Shown piece by piece: positions 53,144 through 61,720 of a stretch of 64,000 nt of DNA. Origin of the DNA: Clostridium pascui. Lineage in GTDB: Bacteria > Bacillota > Clostridia > Clostridiales > Clostridiaceae. The position numbers were made by a program, and so were the translations under genes. The DNA lies in NCBI RefSeq assembly GCF_016908015.1, contig NZ_JAFBDB010000002.1:310001-374000 (forward strand), written 5' to 3'. Numbering within the stretch: the stretch's first letter is position 1; each line of letters starts with the position of its first letter. The notes under the pieces were generated by a model, which worked only from the letters and a program-made list of their open reading frames with translations, ran no database searches and had not been told where the DNA came from.

Positions 53144-54175
53144 TTAGTCGATGGGATAATCAAATTTATCAGGATAATTTAAAAATAAATTAGAGTCTCC
53201 TTGTGTAGAATTATTACCACGATATCTATTTTGAGGTACTATTACGCTAGTTCGTCTAGTTGAAAAATCTCCGTCTGTGTCAAAGGCTTCTATGGCAACT
53301 TCAATTCCTCTATCAGGTCTAACTCTTACTCGACTTAGAGGAATTACATAGGAAGTGGCATTTTTGCTTAAGGTAGTTATATAATTTGCATTTGCAAATA
53401 AGTTATATCCATTTAAGTCTATGTCAGGGTTCTTATTCCATGAAACATAAATATTTTTGCTATCCATAGTTGCACGCAGTCCAGAAACTGGTACAGGAGG
53501 TCTTAGAAGATCTATGCTGTCAGGACCCCAGTTTAAGTCTACAGGATTGCTAACACCTCTTATTATTCCGTTTTCTGTATACTGCCAAATTCTCCATCTT
53601 GTCCAGCCACCAGCATCTCTAGGAATTGGTGGGTTTCCTGGAATGCTTGGATACATTGCTATCCATAAAGGCATATGACTAACAACAAATCCACGGCCTG
53701 GAATGAAGAAATTATTATAAAGTTCAATAAAGAAAGCTCCAGTATATAACATAAGTTGTCTTCTAGTTAATCTTTCAAAGGTGGATTCAAACCTCAATAT
53801 CCAATTAAGTAAAACTGAAGTAGGTATGGACCTATCAGTTGGGGTCTCAACGTCAACAACAGGGAATATATCGCCGTAATCTCCTTCACCAAAAGCTGCC
53901 TCTAAGGTATTTGCGAAGTCAGTAGCTTGAAGTTCTGCAGTTCTTAAATCATAATTTGGAAGTGCATAGTGATAGGCACCAACAGGAATTCCAAATTGTC
54001 TAGCACCTCTCGCAAATTCAAAAAATTTCCTATCTATTCTAAATCTGCCGGTACCAGAACCGGATGCTCTAAGATATATAAAGTCTACAGTTCTAGCTAG
54101 CTCTTGAAAGTTTACGTTTTGACTAAATTCATTCAGGTCTGTTCCAAAAAGGCTATTATCATTTCTAGGTTGCAT
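53144..54175 (-). CDS. GH25-type lysozyme with C-terminal FN3-like domain
   Basis: A 343-residue protein. The GH25 barrel (about 5-205) begins FGTDLNEFSQNVNFQELA and carries the acidic pair in FPVVDVETPTD (near 118-128), plus GAYHYALP and RWRIWQYTENG, as in Chalaropsis-type muramidases. Residues about 225-315 resemble a fibronectin type III domain. No signal peptide is present, so it may be released by mother-cell lysis, act inside spores or be exported atypically. ATG at 54175 follows GGAGGAATCA. Confidence 0.85.
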   Translation of the reverse strand: MQPRNDNSLFGTDLNEFSQNVNFQELARTVDFIYLRASGSGTGRFRIDRKFFEFARGARQFGIPVGAYHYALPNYDLRTAELQATDFANTLEAAFGEGDYGDIFPVVDVETPTDRSIPTSVLLNWILRFESTFERLTRRQLMLYTGAFFIELYNNFFIPGRGFVVSHMPLWIAMYPSIPGNPPIPRDAGGWTRWRIWQYTENGIIRGVSNPVDLNWGPDSIDLLRPPVPVSGLRATMDSKNIYVSWNKNPDIDLNGYNLFANANYITTLSKNATSYVIPLSRVRVRPDRGIEVAIEAFDTDGDFSTRRTSVIVPQNRYRGNNSTQGDSNLFLNYPDKFDYPID

Positions 54176-54369
54176 TGATTCCTCCACAAAAAAAGTTCTC
54201 TTACATAGTATATTAAGTTAAGCACCATTAGGTGACATATTTTAGTTGTAGAATATTAGAAATTTATTTTATTATAGTAAACAGAAAAATTGATATTAGC
54301 CTAAATAAGGTAAATAATATATTAAGAGAAAAGAAATAAATATGTGATTTAAGAAAGGATGTATGTACT

Positions 54370-54696
54370 ATGGATATTAGTGTAGTAAAAATAGAAACCT
54401 TCATTCCAGAGGAATATGTAGATAAGTTAAGAGAAGCTTTAAACGAAATTGCAGCACTAAGCATCGGAGGAAATTATGATAATTGCATGGCAGTTTCAAA
54501 GGTAACAGGATATTGGAGGCCGCTTAAAGGCGCAAATCCATTTGAAGGAGAAGTAGGGGAGCTTTCCAGTGAAGAGGAGTGTAAGGTAGAATTTTGTTGC
54601 CTTATAGAGGTGGCAAAACAAGCAGTGGAAACAATAAAAAAGGTGCATCCTTATGAAGTACCTGTAATAAATGTTATGCAGCTATTAAACTTCTAG
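54370..54696 (+). CDS. NIF3/CutA-like PII-fold small protein
   Basis: A 108-residue protein. It contains the pattern ETFIPEEYVDKLREALNEIAALSIGGNYDNC, GYWRPLKGANPFEGEVGELS and KKVHPYEVPVINV, as in the internal PII-like domain of NIF3/YqfO proteins and their stand-alone homologues. The function is not established; a metal or ligand-binding trimer is likely. RBS AAAGGATG precedes the ATG. A long-hairpin element begins 8 nt after the stop. Confidence 0.8.
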   Translation: MDISVVKIETFIPEEYVDKLREALNEIAALSIGGNYDNCMAVSKVTGYWRPLKGANPFEGEVGELSSEEECKVEFCCLIEVAKQAVETIKKVHPYEVPVINVMQLLNF

Positions 54697-54703
54697 AAAT
54701 ATT

Positions 54704-55092
54704 ACGACATTTTAAAATAATGTTGAACCTACCGTATGAGATTTGCATCTAGGAAAGCGTTCATTTTGCTAAGAGCGGCTAATATTTATAAATTTAAAAT
54801 ACCTAAGCCTCCTAAACTCGCCGTAGGCTCAAACAGTAGGAGGCTCTTAACGGTATTTTAAATTTATAAATAAAGCCGCTCTAAAGCTCATTCAATGCTT
54901 TCTACGATGGAAATCCTATACTATATGTTCAACATTAAAAATATCACCTACAGCTGCTGAGGGAAGAAATTCAGTCAACTGAATTTGTAAAATATTTTAG
55001 GAATTAGTACATAAAAGTCTTTTAGGGAGGCAGCCCTGGAGGTTACAAGAAATCATAGCAGTAAATGAAACGAATAGAAAAGTTTAATTTGA
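54704..55092 (+). repeat. Long-hairpin element, unit A (copy 9)
   Basis: The hairpin is at 54704-54945, with arms AGAGCGGCT/AGCCGCTCT, ATAAATTTAAAATACC/GGTATTTTAAATTTAT and inner stem AGCCTCCTA/TAGGAGGCT. The tail (GAAATTCAG/CTGAATTT, TTTAGGGAGGCAGCCCTGG) runs to about 55092, where it meets the interior of a hepT-like gene on the opposite strand. Confidence 0.85.
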
Positions 55093-55247
55093 TAGTATGA
55101 TAATAAATTGTTGTTTATTATATCATAAACTAATCCTCTATCTAATTTCATATAATCGTGGACCAAGATATTTCTAAATCCAGCCATATTACATAAGTTA
55201 TTTTTTAAAGTTTCATTAATTATTTTATCTCCTAAAATATTCACCAT
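55053..55247 (-). pseudogene. HepT-like toxin remnant
   Basis: The open frame reads VNILGDKIINETLKNNLCNMAGFRNILVHDYMKLDRGLVYDIINNN and then runs into sequence of the repeat tail. RNILVHDY is the RX4HXY motif of HepT (HEPN) RNases, and the context matches HepT residues of the second half only. The N-terminal half is missing and the natural C-terminus is replaced, so this is a remnant; it is unlikely to be functional. Confidence 0.75.
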
Positions 55248-55476
55248 TTTTTATTTTTTCAATCATTGTATTATCATATATATCTGAGTAGTATTTAAAA
55301 TCAAAGTACTCTCGCAAAGATAAAGATTCAAAATCAGCTCTTTCATCATGATCTTTGATAAATATTCCCTTATGAATTATTTCATATATTAATAATAAAG
55401 AAGAAACACTATTTAAGGAAACAACATCTACGTCTTTCTTAAAAAAAGTTTTACCTTCTTCTATAATATCGCCTCT
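55225..55476 (-). pseudogene. MntA-like nucleotidyltransferase antitoxin remnant
   Basis: A frame of about 83 codons without a start reads GDIIEEGKTFFKKDVDVVSLNS, then YEIIHKGIFIKDHDERADFE, and ends NGEYFRR. This matches the C-terminal half of MntA antitoxins that accompany HepT. The nucleotidyltransferase active-site GSxxxG...D segment is absent. It slightly overlaps the HepT remnant downstream, as expected for an internally deleted mntA-hepT pair. Confidence 0.7.
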
Positions 55477-55754
55477 TTAATCACCACCAAGTTTAATCTT
55501 AAAATATTAATGTTAATTGTAAGTATATTAACCATTATATTATAGCACATACTTATAAATTTCAGACATACCATCCAAGTATTTAGTGACAATGCAACTA
55601 AATCATTATCTTTATAAACAAGTTTCTATTGTTTTAATTATTGATTTTTCGTAAATACTAACCATAGATTGATGATATGCATACAAAATTGATACATATG
55701 CAAGATAGATTAATGAAAATAGGGGTTGTAATAAATATACGAGGAGGAAAAGTA
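55477..55754. other. Upstream region of ptsI
   Basis: AT-rich DNA between the toxin-antitoxin remnant and ptsI. I see no clear antiterminator target or catabolite-response site. The ptsI promoter is presumed here but not identified. Confidence 0.4.
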
Positions 55755-57371
55755 ATGAAAAAAGGTATAGCTGCGTCAAATGGATATGCTATAGGGCAAG
55801 TATTTATAAAAGAAGATAAAGAAATTTCTATAGTAGAAAGAGTTATAGAAGATTTAGAGGAAGAAAAAAATAGACTTCAAAGTGCTATAGAAAGTTCAAA
55901 AGATCAATTAACAAAGATAAAAGAAAAGGCAGAAAGAGAACTTGGAAGTGAGAAAGCAGCAGTTTTTGAAAGTCATATTATGCTTTTAGAGGATCCGGAA
56001 TTTACTGGAGCTGTTGCTATGAATATAGAGTCAAGCAAGATAAATGCGGAAAAGGCGTTAAGTGATGTTATAGAAATGTATATGGGTATTTTTGCTGCTA
56101 TGGAAGATGAATATATGAGAGAAAGAGCTGCAGATATAAAAGACGTTGGGAATAGAGTACTATCTAACTTAGCAGGAACAGTAGAAAATGCATTAGAAGA
56201 CTTGAATGAAAACACAGTAATTGTAGCGCATGATTTAACTCCTTCTGATACTGCTGGGCTAGATAGAAGCAAGGTTATTGGATTTATAACCAATATAGGT
56301 GGAAGAACATCACACAGTGCAATAATGGCAAGAACCTTAGAGATCCCTGCTGTTTTAGGTTTAAATGATATAACTGAAAGCGTTAAGAATGGGGATATAG
56401 TAATTGTAGATGGATACCAGGGAATAGTCTTAATTAATCCAGATGAAAGTACTATATCTAATTACAGGCAGAAAAAGATAGATTATGATAAGGAAAAAGA
56501 AGAACTTAAAAAGCTTATAAATGTAGCAACCGTGACTAAGGCTGGAAAGCACGTAGAAGTTTCAGGAAATATAGGTAAGGCAGAAGATATCTATCAAGTT
56601 CTAGAAAATGGAGGAGATGGCGTAGGATTATTTAGAACAGAATTCTTATATATGGATAGAAATGATATGCCATCAGAAGAAGAACAATTTGAATCATATA
56701 AATATGTGGCTGAGAAAACAGAAGGTAAACCAGTGGTTATAAGAACACTTGATATTGGTGGAGATAAAAAATTACCATACTTACCACTACCTAATGAAAT
56801 GAATCCATTCTTAGGCTATAGAGCTATAAGACTTTGCTTAGATAGAAAAGATATATTTAAGATACAATTGAGAGCATTACTTAGAGCATCTGCTTTTGGT
56901 AACATAAAAATAATGTTCCCGATGATAGCTTCCTTAGAAGAATTCTTAGATGCAAAAAAAATACTTAAAGAATGCATGGATGAGTTGAAGAGAGAAGGAA
57001 AGGACTTTAATGAGGAGCTGGAAGTTGGAATAATGGTGGAAATACCATCTGCAGCTATTTATGCAGATGAACTTGCAAAACATGTAGATTTTTTTAGTAT
57101 AGGAACTAATGACTTAATTCAATATACTTTAGCTGCTGATAGAATGAATGAGAAAATTTCATATCTATATAATCCGAAACACCCTGCAGTTTTAAGGCTG
57201 ATAAAGATGACAATAGATGCTGCGCATAAAGAAGGAAAATGGTGTGGAATGTGTGGAGAGGCAGCAGGAGACGAAGATATGATACCAATTCTTGTTAAAT
57301 ATGATCTTGATGAATTTTCTATGAGTGCAACTTCCATATTAAAAGCTAAACAAATTATAATGAACAACTAA
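55755..57371 (+). CDS. ptsI: PTS enzyme I (phosphoenolpyruvate-protein phosphotransferase)
   Basis: A 538-residue cytoplasmic enzyme that moves phosphate from PEP to HPr. The phospho-histidine is in GGRTSHSAIMAR (near 185). PEP-binding landmarks are GIGLFRTEFLYM-like text (DGVGLFRTEFLYM), FFSIGTNDLIQYTLAADR and the active-site Cys in CGMCGEAAGD (near 497). It is about 30 residues shorter than the common 570 length, mainly at the end. ATG at 55755 follows GAGGAGG. No ptsH lies next to it; it is followed 38 nt later by ptsG. Confidence 0.94.
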   Translation: MKKGIAASNGYAIGQVFIKEDKEISIVERVIEDLEEEKNRLQSAIESSKDQLTKIKEKAERELGSEKAAVFESHIMLLEDPEFTGAVAMNIESSKINAEKALSDVIEMYMGIFAAMEDEYMRERAADIKDVGNRVLSNLAGTVENALEDLNENTVIVAHDLTPSDTAGLDRSKVIGFITNIGGRTSHSAIMARTLEIPAVLGLNDITESVKNGDIVIVDGYQGIVLINPDESTISNYRQKKIDYDKEKEELKKLINVATVTKAGKHVEVSGNIGKAEDIYQVLENGGDGVGLFRTEFLYMDRNDMPSEEEQFESYKYVAEKTEGKPVVIRTLDIGGDKKLPYLPLPNEMNPFLGYRAIRLCLDRKDIFKIQLRALLRASAFGNIKIMFPMIASLEEFLDAKKILKECMDELKREGKDFNEELEVGIMVEIPSAAIYADELAKHVDFFSIGTNDLIQYTLAADRMNEKISYLYNPKHPAVLRLIKMTIDAAHKEGKWCGMCGEAAGDEDMIPILVKYDLDEFSMSATSILKAKQIIMNN

Positions 57372-57409
57372 TATATAAGAAGCTTAATAGAGCAATAGGA
57401 GGTATTATT

Positions 57410-59422
57410 ATGAGAAAGATATTTGCTGTCTTGCAAAAGATAGGTAAATCGTTAATGCTGCCAGTATCTGTTCTACCAGCAGCAGGATTGCTATTAAGAT
57501 TTGGTCAACCAGATTTATTAAATTTACCCTATATGGCTCAAGCAGGAGATGCTATATTTAGCAATCTTCCAATGATTTTTGCCGCTGGAGTTGCTATTGG
57601 TTTTACGGGTGGAGAAGGTGTTGCAGCTTTAGCTGCTGTTGTGGGTCAGTTTGTTTTGCAAGCAGCTATAAAAGTAGCAAGTGCTAGCGGTGCGGCAGCA
57701 CTCGCTACAAAACTTGCCTCTGAGCAAGGAATAACATTAGAAGCATTTATGAAAACAGCAGCCTATACTGATGTAGTTTCACAGACAACTATTAATATGG
57801 GTGTTTTTGGAGGTATATCAATAGGTTTAATATCAGGTGCTCTATATAATAGATTTCATGATATAAGGCTGCCACAAGTTCTTGGATTCTTTGGGGGAAA
57901 GAGATTTGTACCAATTATAACTTCCCTTGTAGCTTTAGTCTTTGGAATTATTGGAGTTAGCATTTGGGCACCTATTCAAAATGGAATAAACGTATTTTCA
58001 CATTGGGCATCAACTTCTATATTAGGACCAGCGTTTTATGCAGCAGGCAAAAGATTATTGATTCCAGTAGGATTACATCATATGTATTATCCTGCATTCT
58101 TATATCAATTTGGAGAATATGTATCAAATGGAGTAGCTTATTTTGGTGACTCTCCAAGATACTTTCATGGTGATCCTACTGCGGGATATTTCATGGCTTC
58201 AGAGTTTCCAATATTGATGTTTGGACTTCCAGGAGCTGCTTTAGCTATGATTGCAGCAGCTAGAAAAGAAAATAGAAGAAAAGTATCTGGCATGATGATT
58301 TCAGCTGCATTTGTGGCTTTTCTTACAGGGATAACAGAACCAATTGAATTTTCATTTATATTTGTAGCACCTATGTTATTTGTATTTCACGTTGCAGCTG
58401 CATTCTTATCTGGTATTATTACAAGTTTATTAAATATTAGACTTGGGTACACTTTTTCAGCTTCCTTTATTGATTATCTATTGGGATTTAAATTTGCAGG
58501 TAATCCATGGTTAATGTGGTTAGTTGGATTAGCTTTCTTTGCATTATATTTTGCAGTTTTTTATTTTACAATTAGGGCTTTAAATTTAAAAACTCCTGGT
58601 AGAGAAGATGAGGAAGAAGCAGTAGTAGCTCCTATAAATGCTAAAGGTAGTGAAAAAGCTGCAAGGGTACTAGAAGCAATAGGAGGAAAAGAAAATATTG
58701 AAGTTTTAGATGCCTGTATCACAAGGCTTAGGCTTACTTTAAAGGATCCGTCAAAGGTTGATAAGGGTACACTAAAAGCACTTGGAGCGGCGGGAATATT
58801 AGCTGCAGGCAATAGTATTCAAGTTATTTTTGGAACAGAAGCAGAAAAAATTAAGGATAATATAAAAGCTATTATAGCAAATGGAGGTTATGTTAAACCA
58901 TGTAGTAATGAGACAAAAGAAGAACTTAAGGAAGTAGCTATCGATGATAATAAAAACGCTGTTAAAGGTTCTTATTCATTATATAATCCAATTGATGGTG
59001 AAATTGTTGAACTAGAAAAGGTTCCAGATGATGCCTTTTCACAAAAGATTTTAGGAGATGGCTTTGCAGTGGTACCTTCTGGGAATAAGGTGTATGCTCC
59101 AGCAAGTGGAGAAATAACAGTATTGTTCCCAACTAAGCATGCTGTGGCAATTACAACAGAAGAAGGATTAGAAATTTTAGTTCATATAGGAATAGATACA
59201 GTTAACTTAAATGGTGAAGGATTTACAGCTAATGTTGAACAAGGTGATAAAGTTAAAAAAGGAGATTTATTAGTATCTTTTGATGCCGAGTTTGTTGAGA
59301 AAAATGCAAAGAGTTTAATTTCTCCTGTAGTTATAACCAATATGGAAAAGGTAGAGAATCTTACAGTTGACTTCTCGAAAAAGAAGGCTATGGAAGAGGC
59401 CGCAAAAATTATAACGAAATAA
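57410..59422 (+). CDS. ptsG: PTS glucose-type EIICBA permease
   Basis: A 670-residue sugar transporter with all three PTS domains in one chain. The EIIC membrane domain (about 1-390) includes VGLHHMYYPAFLYQFGEY and ITEPIEFSFIF. EIIB follows with its phospho-Cys in LDACITRLRL (near 434), and a C-terminal EIIA carries its phospho-His in EILVHIGIDTVNLNGEGF (near 590). It imports and phosphorylates glucose or a related hexose (N-acetylglucosamine is the main alternative). It forms a unit with ptsI. Confidence 0.92.
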   Translation: MRKIFAVLQKIGKSLMLPVSVLPAAGLLLRFGQPDLLNLPYMAQAGDAIFSNLPMIFAAGVAIGFTGGEGVAALAAVVGQFVLQAAIKVASASGAAALATKLASEQGITLEAFMKTAAYTDVVSQTTINMGVFGGISIGLISGALYNRFHDIRLPQVLGFFGGKRFVPIITSLVALVFGIIGVSIWAPIQNGINVFSHWASTSILGPAFYAAGKRLLIPVGLHHMYYPAFLYQFGEYVSNGVAYFGDSPRYFHGDPTAGYFMASEFPILMFGLPGAALAMIAAARKENRRKVSGMMISAAFVAFLTGITEPIEFSFIFVAPMLFVFHVAAAFLSGIITSLLNIRLGYTFSASFIDYLLGFKFAGNPWLMWLVGLAFFALYFAVFYFTIRALNLKTPGREDEEEAVVAPINAKGSEKAARVLEAIGGKENIEVLDACITRLRLTLKDPSKVDKGTLKALGAAGILAAGNSIQVIFGTEAEKIKDNIKAIIANGGYVKPCSNETKEELKEVAIDDNKNAVKGSYSLYNPIDGEIVELEKVPDDAFSQKILGDGFAVVPSGNKVYAPASGEITVLFPTKHAVAITTEEGLEILVHIGIDTVNLNGEGFTANVEQGDKVKKGDLLVSFDAEFVEKNAKSLISPVVITNMEKVENLTVDFSKKKAMEEAAKIITK

Positions 59423-59431
59423 AATTTATAT

Positions 59432-59482
59432 AAGAAGTATTAGAGAGGGATCTATGTTATCTCTCTCTAGTACTTCTTTATT
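59432..59482 (+). terminator. Intrinsic terminator of pts genes
   Basis: AAGAAGTATTAGAGAG pairs with CTCTCTAGTACTTCTT and is followed by TATTTAT. It lies 10 nt after the ptsG stop. Confidence 0.85.
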
Positions 59483-59615
59483 TATATATGTAATAAAGTC
59501 GTTGATTTTTCTATAATAGCACTGATTTATTACCATTTTAATATTATATATTACAACATTAAATACTTTAAAAGTTGAGAAACAATAATTTTAAAAATTA
59601 GGGGGAAGATTTATT

Positions 59616-61085
59616 ATGGGAAGATGCTATGAAGATGATTTTATATGCAATCCAAGATGTAATGAAAATAATTTTATATATAAACCAATAAAAACAAAGA
59701 AATGTTCTAAATGCGGTAATTTGCTGGAGAATCCAAGCTTTGAGGCAGGTTTAACTGACTGGGTTACAAATAACGTAAGTGCATCAGGAGAAAAACCCTT
59801 TGAGGGAACAGCTATAGCAAGAATGGGACAGACAGCGCCTAGTATGTTTCAAGATGTTCTATTAAATAAAAACTGTAGAAAGCCATTGCTATTAAGTTTT
59901 GAAATTCTTCCAAGTCTTATTGAATTTGATGTGTTTGTTGGTAATCTTATAGTAGAGGTACTTTGGCTGAATGATGAAGGAGAGATTATAGGTACTGGAC
60001 TTAGAACTCTTATACCTGAGGAAAGAACATCTATTACTCAAAATAGATTGACCTTTGTTGAGATAACTGATTTGCCACCTAGTGATGCAGCTGCGGCAAG
60101 ACTTCAATTTAGTAAAGGATCAACAACTGATAATTCGAAAAATTTACTAGATATAGATCAAGTAATACTTGCCCCAATAGATTCAATTAATTTAGTAAAA
60201 AATTCAGGATTTCAATTAGCTTTAACAAATTGGAATGCCATTGATACCACAGCACAATTTACAAATGTTTATGAAGGAACGGGAACAGCGGAATTGGATG
60301 CTAATGGTAGAGTTTTTCAAAGTATACCAATTAATCAATTGCCCCGCAATTCTAAGTTTTTATTGAGTTTTGCTGTTATTGCAAGTTTTGATGTAGGCTC
60401 AATTAGAGCTCAAGTTATATGGTTAGATAAATTTGGATCTCCTATTGGAACAGGATTAGATTTATTAATAAATGGAGGTGTATTTGAGGATCAGCTTAAC
60501 TACACAACCTATGTAGATATAACTAATGAAGCTCCTAAAAATGCAGTTACAGCTGAAATTAAATTTATAAACACCAATGCTCTCAATGTGTTTCAAATAG
60601 ATAAAGTTATATTTGCAAGGGTTATGTCAACAAATCTTTTGCAAAATCCAAGTTTTGAAAATGATTTAACATTAAGTCCGTGGATAGGGGAAGGAGCTAA
60701 TGTAGTACAATCTATTAAATCATATGAAGGGAATAGACTTGTAAGAATTGATGGTAATGGAGGGTTCGTAAGTCAAGAGGTCCCAGTAGAATCAAAGCAG
60801 TGCTATCTTTTAAATTTTGGATATGAACCTTTTAGTTCTGATGCTTCTGGAAATTTGCTTGCAGAAGTATATTGGTTGGATCAGAATGGACAAGAAATTG
60901 GACTTGGACTTAGTATTAATCATAAAATTGATTTTGAAACAGGTGATAGATTGCTAACCTATTTAGGAGTTACTGAGGCTGCTCCAGATAATGCAGTTAG
61001 AGCAAGAGTACAGTTCTCCAGATCCGTTAGTGTTGAGGCGATTGCAATTGATATAGATAAAGTTGTATTTGCACGACTTGTATAA
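59616..61085 (+). CDS. Three-repeat beta-rich protein with Cys-rich N-terminus
   Basis: A 489-residue protein without a signal peptide. A short Cys-containing N-terminus (CNPRCNENNF, KKCSKCGN) is followed by three homologous domains of about 150 residues, starting LLENPSFEAGLTDW, LVKNSGFQLALTNW and LLQNPSFENDLTLSPW. Each ends DIDQVILAP, QIDKVIFAR or DIDKVVFAR. The pattern resembles carbohydrate-binding jelly-roll (CBM4/9-like) domains. Spore-surface or exosporium proteins of clostridia can look like this, but that role is inference. RBS AGGGGGAAG precedes the ATG. Confidence 0.65.
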   Translation: MGRCYEDDFICNPRCNENNFIYKPIKTKKCSKCGNLLENPSFEAGLTDWVTNNVSASGEKPFEGTAIARMGQTAPSMFQDVLLNKNCRKPLLLSFEILPSLIEFDVFVGNLIVEVLWLNDEGEIIGTGLRTLIPEERTSITQNRLTFVEITDLPPSDAAAARLQFSKGSTTDNSKNLLDIDQVILAPIDSINLVKNSGFQLALTNWNAIDTTAQFTNVYEGTGTAELDANGRVFQSIPINQLPRNSKFLLSFAVIASFDVGSIRAQVIWLDKFGSPIGTGLDLLINGGVFEDQLNYTTYVDITNEAPKNAVTAEIKFINTNALNVFQIDKVIFARVMSTNLLQNPSFENDLTLSPWIGEGANVVQSIKSYEGNRLVRIDGNGGFVSQEVPVESKQCYLLNFGYEPFSSDASGNLLAEVYWLDQNGQEIGLGLSINHKIDFETGDRLLTYLGVTEAAPDNAVRARVQFSRSVSVEAIAIDIDKVVFARLV

Positions 61086-61095
61086 AATATAATTA

Positions 61096-61126
61096 GGAAA
61101 TTCTGCCTAGGCAGAATTTCTTTTTT
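61096..61126 (+). terminator. Intrinsic terminator
   Basis: GGAAATTCTGCC and GGCAGAATTTC pair with a minimal loop, followed by TTTTTT. The stem closely resembles the tail hairpins of the long-hairpin elements. Confidence 0.9.
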
Positions 61127-61214
61127 ATTTGAAACTTTTTGCGTAGTAATAAAGTCTAATGGGTGTAATAATTGTATCAGCTGATGCTTTAAAATATATT
61201 GGGGGGTGTGAGCT

Positions 61215-61718
61215 ATATTTAGCTTTACAAGAAATAAGATTATTAATGATAAGGAATTTGAAAATTTAATAAAAGAAAATAAGGAAAGGTTATATAAAAT
61301 TGCATATAGTTATGTAGGAAATTCTTACGATGCTATGGATATTGTTCAGGAAGCAGTTTATAAGGCCTATGTTAAGAAAAGTAATTTGAAGCAGCCTGAG
61401 TATTTTATAACTTGGATAACGAGGATATTAATTAATTGTGCTATGGATTTCTTGAAAAAGTCAAAGAGGGCAACGAATTTTGAAGAGAATTTTTATGAAG
61501 CTGATAAAAGGAAGATTAGTTCAGAAGAAATAATTGATTTGTATTCTGCTTTAAAGGATCTAGATGAGAGGTCAAAAACTATAGTAGTCTTAAGGTACTT
61601 TGAAGATATGACACTTAAAGACATTTCAAATATTCTTGATTTGCCACTAAGCACTACTAAGACCATACTTTATAGAGCACTTGGCAAGTTAAAAATAAAA
61701 TTAGAGGAGAATGATTAA
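61215..61718 (+). CDS. ECF-type RNA polymerase sigma factor, apparent ATA start
   Basis: A 167-residue sigma factor. Region 2 reads ENLIKENKERLYKIAYSYVG, then NSYDAMDIVQEAVYKAY and FITWITRILINCAMDFLKK; region 4 reads LDERSKTIVVLRYFEDMTLKDISNILDLPLSTTKTIL. No ATG, GTG or TTG occurs in frame upstream of codon 41 (ATG 61335), which would delete much of region 2. The frame opens after TGA at 61212-61214, directly at ATA-TTT-AGC, 8 nt after GGGGGG. ATA initiation, or a frameshift from GTG at 61208, must be assumed. The anti-sigma gene follows after 2 nt. Confidence 0.8.
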   Translation: MFSFTRNKIINDKEFENLIKENKERLYKIAYSYVGNSYDAMDIVQEAVYKAYVKKSNLKQPEYFITWITRILINCAMDFLKKSKRATNFEENFYEADKRKISSEEIIDLYSALKDLDERSKTIVVLRYFEDMTLKDISNILDLPLSTTKTILYRALGKLKIKLEEND

Positions 61719-61720
61719 TT

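Noticed and set aside
55053-55247. A functional small HepT toxin
   Set aside because: Only the second half of the HEPN domain is present, the end is replaced by repeat sequence, and the partner antitoxin lacks its catalytic half.
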